Shown here in pieces: positions 55,080 through 64,000 of a stretch of 64,000 bases of DNA. The DNA lies in the NCBI GenBank assembly GCA_033239125.1, contig BSWB01000002.1:3071001-3135000 (forward strand). The letters are read 5' to 3'. A program made the position numbers and the translations under genes. The stretch comes from Fagopyrum homotropicum (lineage: Eukaryota > Streptophyta > Magnoliopsida > Caryophyllales > Polygonaceae). Under the pieces are notes generated by a model, which saw only the letters and a list, made by a program, of their open reading frames with translations, was not told the origin of the DNA and did no database searches. Every line of letters starts with the position of its first letter. Position 1 is the stretch's first letter.

Positions 55080-58000
55080 CAGACAAGAACAAGGATTACA
55101 CAAAAATACCTCTGAAATCTCACGGTTATCAAGCAAGCTATAAAATTGGATGCAATAATTGTCTGAAGGTAAGCACACCAGCCCAGCTTCTTCATCAAAG
55201 GCAAATCCATTAGAAGAACTGTTACAATTCTCCATGAAGGAACACGGAAGCTGCAAAAAATGCCCAATATATCTTATAGAATATAACAGCCTGAAACATG
55301 TTGACCATTATCTTTATAGCAAGCAAATCAACAGTAAAAAAAATTGAGGATAATGCTTTCCTACAAAAGTCAACATGGTGAACAAACATGAGTTATCCAA
55401 GTGATTCCACGTCTAGAAAGAAGACACCCAAGTGAACAAGCAATAAATAAAATTCAGGATCTCAATTTCTAGAGTACAGATTTTAAGTTAGAAACAAGCA
55501 TAAAAAGAGATTACACACTTGTGAAAAAAGCTAAAACTTCCACTTCTCTATTGGTTAGGTGATTTGATTTAATCTCTAGTTCAACAAAAGCTATTGGCAT
55601 AAATGACACAGATATCTTGTGATAAAAAAAGTGACTTCTAAGAAGACTTGCACTTGTGATTTGCGACAGGAATAAACAATCAATATCTCACCAACCTTAA
55701 TTCCTGAAATGGACTTTAGAACTTTCAGCGATCCCATGTTTAGAAGAAGAATTCGATTATCTGCACAAGATATCTAAAGAAGATAATATTAGAAAATGGG
55801 GGGTGGATCCAATTCATCAAAAAAATTAAATTTATCACATCTTGCACTTGAATGAAATATCTACTCTATATGATTTTCTTCATTTGATAACAGTAAAAAA
55901 ATTGGATACAGAAACAGAACATCGACAAGGATATCAATTCTTACTGATGAAAGAAGAGGATCGGGAGAGTCAACAAAATACAAAAGTGGTGAACCAATTC
56001 TTGGTAAGAACTTTTTCTTCCCTGAATCTATAAGCCAGAGCACAAGGACTCCATCATTTCCACCTATACACAAATAAAGAAATAAGACATTTTTCCGTGG
56101 AGAAAAAAAAAGGACAATCTCTACTCAAAGTAAGAATAAAGCAAAATCAAGTCCGTATCAGGTAGATCCCACTAAAACGAGAAGCATCTTCTTATTAAAA
56201 AAGCACAAATTCTTGTAGCATCACCTACACCAAAAAGACCCATCACAAAACTTGTAGCCTAGGTGTACTTTCCCAAAGTCAGTGAGTCAACATTTAGCAG
56301 CTAATAAGTTGAACTCTACTCAAAAGTACAGGAATATGTATAGCTGTAAAGAACAATTTTGAGGACCACAATAACTTGTAAGTCGTCATGCCCTAAACAC
56401 ATTCTTGTGGCAGTTGCTTATTGAGACAAACAACGGCTTCAGCATAAACTACAAAATTTGGAATTATGGCTTATGAGTTAAAAAAATTGGTAATAGCTAC
56501 ACTTTTGGAAAAATACTGCAAACAGCCCCTTTTCAGCTTTCTAACATATAGATACCCTGCCCAATTAACAGCCTTTCAAGAGGTCATTATCAAGTTAGGA
56601 ATACTAATAAAGTGTTGTGCTTAAACATCATATCTACCTGAGTATAGATAGGCTCCATCAGAAGAGAAGGAAAGAACCTTTACTTCATCTGAATGCCAAT
56701 GCAACGTGGAGCATGTTTCAGCATCATCATTTCCTCTGACACCGGGCCTATCATCCTCAATATTCATGAAATTTACATCGTTGAAATCATTAGCAGAAAA
56801 CTTTTTCCCACCAAAACCTCTCCAAATCATAATTCTCCCAGTTACATCCCCAGCAGCAACAATTCTCTCAGTTGGATGAAAAGCCAATGCAGAAAATTCC
56901 TTCGTGTGATGCAACTTCATCTTCTTAAGCACAGCTTTATCATTATCCTTATCGGGGACCATCCATATATGAGTGGTGCGTTTGTGTTGGGTACCAAGGA
57001 ATTGGCCAGAAGGACTAACAGTCAAAAATGTAGGGCCTGCCGTCTGTAAATAACAAGATAATCACATTTTACATACAATCATTTAGATCTTCACCAATTT
57101 AAACTCATCTGTAATCCAATAGCATGACAATAATGAACAAACCCTTAGGTTCCATTATAATGAATGCATCAAAAGGCATGATAATGAGTGCTGAGATACT
57201 CATGAAAATTAAGCTAATCTTATAAAAGCAACTTCTACAGTAAAACCAATATGGTTAAGAAGAAGGCTTATGCAGTTATGTAAAGAAAATATCAAACTTG
57301 AATAGCAAATAGCTCAATAATTTTAAAATTTTATTCTCATAAGTCATAATATGTAACTACATTGTTATTGCACATACAATGAACATAAACTCTACCCTAA
57401 CCATGCTTCATGGAATCTTGCTTGTTTGAATTGTACTTCAAGATTTTACACACAAATTTCTGTCAGCTGGAATATTTAAATAAAGAAATTTATTAAGTGA
57501 TTACCATCCATAATAGAGGCTAAATAGAAACTGACCCTCCCTTTTACCTTACCTTTGTATCAAAATAAATAATAGAGGCTAAATATCTTCGAGTTCAGTT
57601 GTGTAAAGCTCAGTGCATGTGCTAGTGCAGTAATTAAGGCTAATCAGATTCAGATGTTGTAAACTGGTAATTAGTTAAATCGATATCAAGTACAACTGCC
57701 AATAAAAGACAGAAACAGTGATGCAAAGTTTAAGATATTTAAGATTTCCCGCTGGCAAACCTCAGCTAAAATTGCTCGAGCCAAAGAACTTTTCCTTCTT
57801 AAGCTACACTTTCGAATTTGTGCAGTGGAGGAATCAGGTTTTTTTCCATGGCCACTCAAATCTTCGACAGAGACGTAAGCAATTAGATCTGCTTCCCTTT
57901 GATCACTCACTTCTCGTTTACCAATCAGACTTGGAATTACCTGAAATTGATAAACGGCGGTAGCCAAAAATCAAAATAACTTTATACAAATATAGAAGTA

Positions 58001-58634
58001 TAGCATTTACATGATCTTACAAAAATAAAAGATCTAAAATGTCCATAACATAATGCAAGTTCAGAAAAGCAACGGGGTACAAGTTCAGCCGCTTAACTAC
58101 AAACAATTGCAACAAATCATCATCGATTTTTCAGGTTAGATAGATGAATCCAATACACAGAAACATGGCCATTGTTCTCATTCAGTCATACACTTATGTG
58201 CATCATGCAATTCCTAGTAGCACGTTTGTCTATAGAAATAGTAATAAGTCTCACCATAGAGAAAATAGGAAGCCGAATATCAATCGTTTTGACCAGCTCC
58301 GCCACTGAGAAATCCCAATACCGAATTGTACCGTCCAGGGACGATGTCCAGCAAAAGCAAAACACTTTACTAGCATTTGGTACAACCGTTATCGAAGTCA
58401 CCAATGCATTGTGTCCTACTAATTCCGCTATCTGAACCCCAAAAAATCGTCAGTTTACGTTATTTTCGTAATTACGTAGGTTTGAAGTCATGAGAAAGTA
58501 CTAGAAAAACTTACCATCATGCCAGTGTCGATCCTTGTGATGGTGACTGTGTTGCCCGTGCAAAAAAGGAGCTTCTTTGCATCGTTTGAGAAAGATGGAG
58601 GACAAGAAACTAAGCTCTTACCGCCACAAATCAT
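50686..58634 (-). CDS. WDR75 / Utp17 (Nan1)-type WD40 protein, 16 exons
   Basis: Exons (5' to 3'): 58515-58634, 58255-58431, 57761-57940, 56638-57043, 55945-56063, 55696-55773, 55110-55250, 54630-54674, 53666-53832, 53403-53481, 53234-53319, 52874-53003, 51944-52076, 51620-51786, 51026-51221, 50686-50888. They join in frame to 808 residues, close to the ~830 of animal WDR75. Many WD40 blades are visible: ELVGHNALVTSITV ... DGTIRYWD; EFSALAFHPTERIVAAGDVTGRIMIW; EVKVLSFSSDGAYLYSGGNDGVLVLW; AISAIAFHPASHMVASASRGGDFKVW; MTAAAFSADGSVLAVAAETAITLWD. The C-terminal tail carries a SYAFLESLL helix. Family knowledge: a nucleolar t-UTP/UTPA subunit of the small-subunit processome, needed for pre-rRNA transcription and 18S maturation. 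Orthology is from layout and length, not a search. Confidence 0.93.
55026..55078. repeat. (TA)n microsatellite in the WD40 gene
   Basis: About 26 TA units in intron 7, some 32 bp downstream of its donor site. Confidence 0.95.
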
Positions 58635-59086
58635 TTTGATGTCGATCGAACAGGTTCAGAGTAAGCAATAACTGTAAACACACCTAAGCCTTCAAGGATG
58701 GAAAAGAAATAGAGAGGAAGCAACGGAGACGGAGGCCAACAGAAGAGTGTTTGAGACACTGGAAAGTCTAGGGTGCGAGACAGCGGGAGAGAGCGGCGAG
58801 GGAGGCGAGATATGAGGGGAAGCAAATGGGAAAGGGCTCACGCAGTCAGTAGTGAACAGCCCTCGAAGTCGAATCCCCAAACGATGAAACAATAAAAACC
58901 CTAATTCCAAATTCTGTTTTCGGTTCAGGACGAGCCGATCCACCTTAACCGAACCGTGAAAACTAAAATAATAAAACAGTGGAGCGGTCGTCAAACCCGG
59001 TTCAGTTCAGGCCAAAATCATCGGCTTTTGCATGGTCTATAGAACCGCCTCGCTTATGACCGGTCCAAAATCCTAATCAAGGTTAT
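58635..59086. other. 5' UTR and promoter region of the WD40 gene
   Basis: No TATA box was called. GC-richer than its surroundings near the gene, as in many housekeeping promoters. A word-repeat patch (GGTTCAG, GAACCG) lies at 58915-59010. Confidence 0.4.
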
Positions 59087-61194
59087 GGGTCCGTTCGGAT
59101 GCTGGTTTATCAAGTATGAAGTTGAAGATTATCACTTATTTTCATCCTCTGTCTGCTTTTTCATGTTCGGTGATAATTTTGTATACGTATGAAGATGAGG
59201 TTGAGGGAGTTGAAGTTGAAGGAATTTATGGCAAAATCATCATCTAGTACCCCCAAGCTTAAGGAGTTGAAGGATCGAGTTTCACATTTCTACCCTTCCC
59301 TCATCTTCTCTTCCCTACTTTTTTTAATTCCCTTCTCTACTTCCATTCGCCTTCCATCATGATCTCTTCTTCTACTCTTCCATGCTCATTTCTTCCCTTC
59401 TCCGCTTCAATTCGTCACCCCTATCTCATCCCCATCGAGCCAACCATCGTCGATCTCTATACATCTAGGGCTTCCAAAACATCGCCGGCGAGACCCAATC
59501 CGGGCTTCCTTTTGTCCTTGCCTACCAACAGTGCTTTTAACATGTATGTTCTCTTCTCAAGGAGCCTTTATTCAATTTTTTCTTCATCAATTTGCTTGTC
59601 TCTGACCCTGGTGCACCGAGTTCTTCCTGGTTTCCTTTCCCTAATTCAAAGTCGAAAGGCTGAAAGCCTCAATAAGCTTGATTTCGTTACATCCTTTTAT
59701 TTCCCTAATTCATCGCTCATATCCTTGGAATCTCTTTGTAGTTTTCACCATGAGTTTCATTTTTTTGAAAAGTTAAATTTAAATTGAATAGAGATATGCA
59801 GAATTTACAGAGAGATTTTATGTACATAGCAAAGAGAAAGATCAAAAGGCCCAAAACAACAACAATGATAAAGAGAATGCATTGTTGTTAGTTTGTGCAA
59901 TTAGTCTAAGGTGAGAGAGGCTTTGTCTAGTGCAGTGGACAATTGAAGGTTCGAACCCATTGAAGATGTAGGCATTACGAGTATGTCAAATGAAGTAAGT
60001 GGTGAGCCGAGTAGAGAGCGAAGTAACTTAAATCGTGGACGATGAAGGACTTGAGGCACGCTAGAGAATGTCTTGAATAAAGAGGATTCACGGGAAGGGT
60101 CAACCCAACTGAAGATGTTAGTGAAGACTGATGATATCAAATTTAACCAACAAGAGCTCCACGTGTGGTCATGTGTTTTAGGAACATTGAGAGGCCAAAG
60201 GATACAGTTTGGGTCATCAATGAACACTTGTTGCACCGAGTTCTTCTTGGTTTTAACTTGGATTTGTTACTATTCATCTCTTATATCCTTCTCTTCCTGA
60301 GCGAATCTTCATTTTCAAACTGGTTTTCACTTATTTTTGTGAAATTTGATTGAACTTGTTTAGAATCTAATTCCAATTAAGCAATAGGATTGTTGGTTCT
60401 TGTTGTTGACTTCTTAGTATGTTGGTCATGTGTTTGCATCTTGTCAGCAAGTTGGCTTCTTGTTCCCGCCTTCTTGACAGCAAGTTGGGTCTTGTGTTAC
60501 ATCTTGACAACAAGTTGGTTTCTTGTTCATGCCTTCTTGACAACAAGTTGGTGACTTAGGTCTTGTGTTTGCATCTTGACAGCAAGTTAGCTTATTGTTC
60601 CTGTCTACTTGACAGCAAGTTAGCTTATTGTTCATGTCTACATGATAGCAAGTTAGTATTGTGTTTGCATTTTGGCATCAACTAGTTAATCAAATATGGG
60701 TTCATTGGCCTTTTGTTGTTGCCTTGTGCTTGCTTGAGAACAATTTTGCTTCGTGTGCGCTGTTTTGCCAAATATTTATGAACTAAGGTTGTTTCCTGAA
60801 CCTTAAAATTGTGGCAACTTATAGCCCGAATCTTGTCACAATAGTTCGATTTCGAACACTGAAAATCAGTTATTTACTAGTGAAGAGTGACACTTTAATT
60901 CGTATAGATAGAAATACTAATGCTCAAAATCAATGATCAATTGTTCATTATTCTATTCCTTGGGTTTGGTAGTAATGTGCCTCATTGAAAAAAAAAATAA
61001 TTCGTACCCTTTTTAGTAATTTCACCCACATTAATTCTCTTCATACCCATAATAATACTCTTCCTACCAAACACCAACAACTTTTATTTTATTTCATCTC
61101 TTTAATCTTCATCCTCGTTTTTCAACTTCATCTTCGTATTCAACTTCAACTTCATCTTAATACCCTAATAAACTAGGGATCCCCAAACGGACCC
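59087..61194. mobile_element. 2.1-kb TIR-flanked element without recognised transposase
   Basis: Left end GGGTCCGTTCGGATGCTGG with a following GTTTAT...GAAGTTGAAG; right end, inverted, GGGTCCGTTTGGGGATCC with GTTTATTAGG and GAAGTTGAAGTTG. Flanked by TAT on both sides (59084-59086 and 61195-61197). The GGGTCCGTTTGG end resembles PIF/Harbinger/Tourist. The interior has short open frames of no known family and a minisatellite. The element may carry captured host sequence, but I cannot name a source. Confidence 0.6.
60431..60662. repeat. Minisatellite of TTGACAGCAAGTTGGCTTCTTGTT-like units
   Basis: About six to seven imperfect repeats of 30-46 bp around the core GACAGCAAGTT(G/A)G, inside the 2.1-kb element. 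Confidence 0.85.
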
Positions 61195-61214
61195 TATATC
61201 ATGCCTCTCACTAA

Positions 61215-61330
61215 GGGGGTGTATTCAATTAAGAGTCTATAGGAATTTTTTGGAGTTTAAAAGTCTATGGGTATTGAATATAGATTTTTAAAAGTCCATA
61301 TAAACCATAAGTAAATTTTAGATTGGTATT
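61215..61330. mobile_element. Left-end fragment of a GGGGGTGTATTCAATT MITE
   Basis: Starts GGGGGTGTATTCAATTAAGA and continues with AAAAGTCTATGGGTATTGAA, a common plant MITE end. No matching right end was seen. Confidence 0.45.
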
Positions 61331-61973
61331 TGTAGTTATGGTTTATGGTTCTAAAATATATTTTCTTAGATTCGTGGGTCTAATATTTTTATTGTAGTAA
61401 ATCCGACACATATGTAGTAAAATAATATGAGAAGATTAAGCTATTAAGGTAACTTATTTTACTATAAAATAAATAAGGTCCCAAGTATTTTACAATTTTT
61501 AGGAAACGATAAATTAGTAATTAAGGGAATTTTTAATAGGCCGTTACAAACTTAATCGAAGATATTTATTTGGTAAAATATATTAATTAAGATTCAAAAT
61601 AGGAAATTGGTTAAAAAAAGTAACCGTGCTTGAGATTTTCCAATATCGAATATCCGCCATTTTCGTCATTCAAGTCATTTTTCATCCTCAACATTCTCCA
61701 TATTCAGTCATCTCGATGTCTAGTCTTCAACCCATTCTTTATCCTCGACATTCTCCTTCAATCGAGTATTCAACGGTCGTCTTCAAGAAGTATAAGTTAC
61801 CAATTGCTTCAAAGGATTATCGAAATCTCGAATCGACTATCTTCAGTCGTCATAGTCATGTATGATATATTCGACGATTGTACTCAGGTTTTTGAAGAAA
61901 ATCACTCTTTCGTACCTATACATATTAGAATTACTATGTAACTCATCAATCGATTTGAATGCATGTTAAAGAC
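61331..61973. other. Intergenic, no gene seen
   Basis: AT-rich. The phrase TCCTC(A/G)ACATTCTCC occurs twice near 61685 and 61742. Nothing else. Confidence 0.4.
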
Positions 61974-62302
61974 TGATTATGTACATATGTTGCTACGAAA
62001 ATGTTACTAACTAACTATATATGTACCAAATATGTAGTTTGTGTACATTTGGATAGGGGTTTGATGATACACAAAGATATTTTGTGTGTACATATAACAT
62101 ATTGTCGATTAGAATATGTAAAGTAGAACAAAATATGTTGTAATAGAGACTTCTGTTTGTGTTTGCATGTACATATGTTTGTAGTTTTTGGTGATTATGT
62201 ACATATGTTGCTGCGAACATGTTACTAACTAACTATATATATGTACATATGTTTGTAGTCTTTGGCGATTATGTACATATGTTGTTGCGGAAATCTTACT
62301 AG
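61974..62302. repeat. Short tandem/dispersed repeat of GATTATGTACATATGTTG
   Basis: The phrase GATTATGTACATATGTTGCT occurs at about 61975 and 62203 and, with changes, 62268. The first two are followed by TGTTACTAACTAACTATATATG. Function unknown. Confidence 0.7.
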
Positions 62303-62552
62303 TATTAATATAATATCGTCACTATGGATGAACATCATGAACGCAAGTTGGATTAACAACCGTTTGTTACGAAAATTCCGGAAATGACGAACAAAAGGAA
62401 GATATTCTTATTTTCAAAATAAATGGAGAGAAAAATATATTAACTTTCCCGTTTTGTAACAATTAGTTGCTTTATAAATGGAGAGAAAAAGATATTCTGA
62501 TTTCCTTAATATTCTATTTTTATTTTAATAAAAAGAGGACTCTCGTACAAAT

Positions 62553-63060
62553 ATGGTCAGTGAAGTTGATGAAGTTAATTACGGGGATGCTTATTACTTG
62601 GCAACGAGAGAGGAGGTTGCCAAGACAGAGAAAGAGTGGGTGATGGATAGTGTTGTCTCAATGCATGTATGTCGAGACGAAGCAATGACTGACACCTTGG
62701 AGACTCGTGGAGAGTTTGGTCACTTCAACTCAATGAGTGGTAAGAAGTTGAAGGTAGAAGTACCAGAAGCATGAGGATGAGGCGTCATAACGTTACAAGC
62801 CACACTCCGCACAATGTGAGGTATGTGCCAATTGTGAACATAAATGTCATCTCGTTAGGTTCGATGACGATTGAGGGGTATAGGTTCGTCGGCACGAGAA
62901 GATGGTGCAAGATGTTCAAGGGGAGACACTTGGTGATGCAAGGCCACAAGGATTAGAAGAATATTTGCTTCTTAGATGGAAGAGCGGTGCAAAAATGATG
63001 TAGTGGCACCGGAACTAAGAAGACAAAGGTGAGATTTTCAAAGGCTATGGAGAAATTTGA
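62553..63060 (+). pseudogene. Copia protease remnant
   Basis: A frame from the ATG at 62553 reads EKEWVMDSVVSMHVC at the place of the copia protease site. The catalytic DSG is changed to DSV, so it is dead. In a shifted frame from 62771 it continues with VTSHTPHNVRYVPIVNINVISLGSM, the conserved segment after the protease. A frameshift near 62770 and later stops confirm decay. Confidence 0.75.
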
Positions 63061-63131
63061 AAATATGGATTAAGGGAGGAATTGTTAGACTAATTCATAT
63101 TTTCAAACATAAATATTGTGATAATAGGTCC

Positions 63132-63304
63132 CTCCGATCCGGAAGGTGGAGGAACATTCCGAAAGAAAGCTGAATATTCCGGAAGAAGGCAAAATATTTT
63201 GGAAGATGGTGGAACATTCCGGAATATAGTGGAACCTTATGGAATGAAGTGGAATACTCCGGGTGGTGAAGGAACCTTCCGGAAGGAGGCGGAGCTACCC
63301 GGAA
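63132..63304 (+). promoter_or_regulatory. Array of heat-shock-element-like units, 20-bp period
   Basis: Units start every 20 bp at 63132, 63152, 63172, 63192, 63212, 63232, 63252, 63272 and 63292. Three are perfect GAAnnTTCnnGAA (63172, 63212, 63272); the others are one to a few changes away. Alternating nGAAn/nTTCn 5-bp modules are the binding sites of heat-shock factor trimers (known). Confidence 0.75.
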
Positions 63305-63458
63305 GATGATGGAGACATCTAGAACTCGACGGATCCATGTAGACTATATTAGAAATCTAGGGAAAGCTCTAGATTTGTACATGATTAAATGAGAAGGCTC
63401 CAGAATAATCTAAGAGAATCGAATTTCGGAACCTCCCCATAGAGGAGGTGGCAATGAC

Positions 63459-63466
63459 TATAAATA
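63459..63466 (+). promoter_or_regulatory. TATA box of the copia LTR
   Basis: TATAAATA, about 155 bp downstream of the heat-shock-element array, in the normal U3 position before a transcription start near 63490. Confidence 0.7.
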
Positions 63467-63629
63467 GGGGAGACCACCCCTCATTTATACAACTCCATCT
63501 ATAAGAGAGTAATAAAATGCTTATAAAGAGAGCTTGTAAGTGATGTGTTGTTCGAGTGTGAGTGCGCAACAAAATACAAGTTTATATATTCGGTGTGAGT
63601 CGGGAAGGTGCGCGGAGTTTTCCCCAACA

Positions 63630-64000
63630 TCCTCGATGTCTGACTGATTGTCACCTTTCTTAGTCTGAGAGCCGCCTGAAGTTTGTTCCAGGATTAATAG
63701 AGGGCTTTTTCTCTTTTCTCTAATTTCACTCCCTTGTATGTCATCTCTCTAACCTTCATTGCTTTTGTAGTTGATGACGTGGTTCTCTCCTACTGGAAAT
63801 GGTGAAATCCACGGGGTATGATTTTTTCTTCTGCATCTTACGAAATCTTCTGCCCAAATTGAGGTGGATTCTTGCTTTTCTGTTGTTGTTAATTTGACTA
63901 AGGGCCACCACAGTCCGTCTCTCACTTCGTCAACGGCGGTCGCCGGATTCCGTGTAGCTCATTGCAGTCAGTCTTCGATCGATTTTCGACGATATTCGGT
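63630..64000. other. Window end, nothing recognised
   Basis: Pyrimidine-rich sequence (CTTTTTCTCTTTTCTC near 63705) of no recognised class. It could be a promoter or 5' UTR of a gene beyond the window. Confidence 0.35.

Larger units (their letters stand above)
62523..63629 (+). mobile_element. 5'-truncated copia element: protease remnant, polypurine tract and 3' LTR
   Basis: A decayed gag-pol piece (62553-63060) is followed by a purine-rich AAGGGAGGAAT (63073-63083) and an LTR bounded TGTTAGAC...CCCAACA. The integrase, RT, RNase H and 5' LTR are missing. Confidence 0.8.
63084..63629 (+). repeat. Copia 3' LTR with a heat-shock-element array
   Basis: 546 bp, TGTT...AACA. The U3 part carries the 20-bp periodic GAAnnTTCnnGAA array (63132-63304). 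TATAAATA lies at 63459-63466. Confidence 0.78.

Noticed and set aside
55016..55267. Open frames ending in Ile-Tyr repeats
   Set aside because: Read through the (TA)n microsatellite in an intron; the real exon here is 55110-55250.
59359..59787. 142-codon open frame with Ser/Leu-rich start
   Set aside because: Within the TIR-flanked element; no recognisable domain or clear splice structure, so not called as a gene.
60444..60635. Cysteine-rich peptide with TCCQ repeats on the minus strand
   Set aside because: It is the translation of the GACAGCAAGTT minisatellite; no signal peptide and repeats follow the DNA period, not a protein family.

Overview
The window is nuclear DNA of a flowering plant, most likely a eudicot. 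It is AT-rich, its genes contain many short GT-AG introns, and it holds typical plant families (annexin, pectin methylesterase, defensin, a calmodulin-binding-domain protein, a plastid-type protein) among dense plant transposons. I saw no bacterial or organellar genes, tRNA, rRNA or CRISPR.

Layout. 1-6.5 kb: a decayed LINE 3' end, a complete miniature LTR element (TRIM, with an exact 5-bp target duplication), and a Tourist-like MITE. 6.58-16.97 kb: a nearly intact Ty1/copia retrotransposon on the minus strand (SIRE/Maximus-like; LTRs of 1156 bp). It carries gag, pol and an extra ORF behind pol; pol has an in-frame tandem duplication of its RNase H part. 17.3-23.0 kb: two long fold-back elements with 9-bp target duplications, separated by dispersed repeats. 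23.5-25.3 kb: an annexin gene (+, 5 exons). 26.3-29.1 kb: a pectin methylesterase gene (-, 3 exons) with a solo LTR in intron 1. 29.4-33.5 kb: small TIR elements and a LINE tail. 33.6-35.8 kb: a calmodulin-binding-domain gene (-, 2 exons). 36-39.9 kb: repeats, including a hAT-like element. 39.9-47.0 kb: a nine-exon gene for a probable plastid membrane-anchored protein (-), with a third fold-back element in an intron. 47.1-50.1 kb: repeats and a two-exon defensin gene (-). 50.7-58.6 kb: a 16-exon WDR75/Utp17-type WD40 gene (-). 59.1-64 kb: a 2.1-kb TIR-flanked element with a minisatellite, then the 3' part of a second copia element whose LTR carries a strict 20-bp array of heat-shock-element-like units.

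The host genes do unrelated jobs (membrane and calcium, cell wall, calmodulin signalling, plastid, defence, ribosome assembly) and form no operon or cluster. The most unusual content is in the mobile DNA: (i) a fold-back family with three members here, all with 9-bp target duplications and arms built of ~31-bp units; (ii) palindromic decamer arrays in 20-bp register in the copia LTR and 3' region; (iii) a 20-bp heat-shock-element array in another copia LTR; (iv) the duplicated RNase H module. Exon coordinates were derived by hand from splice sites and reading-frame continuity. Repeat boundaries come from visual comparison, not from alignment software.
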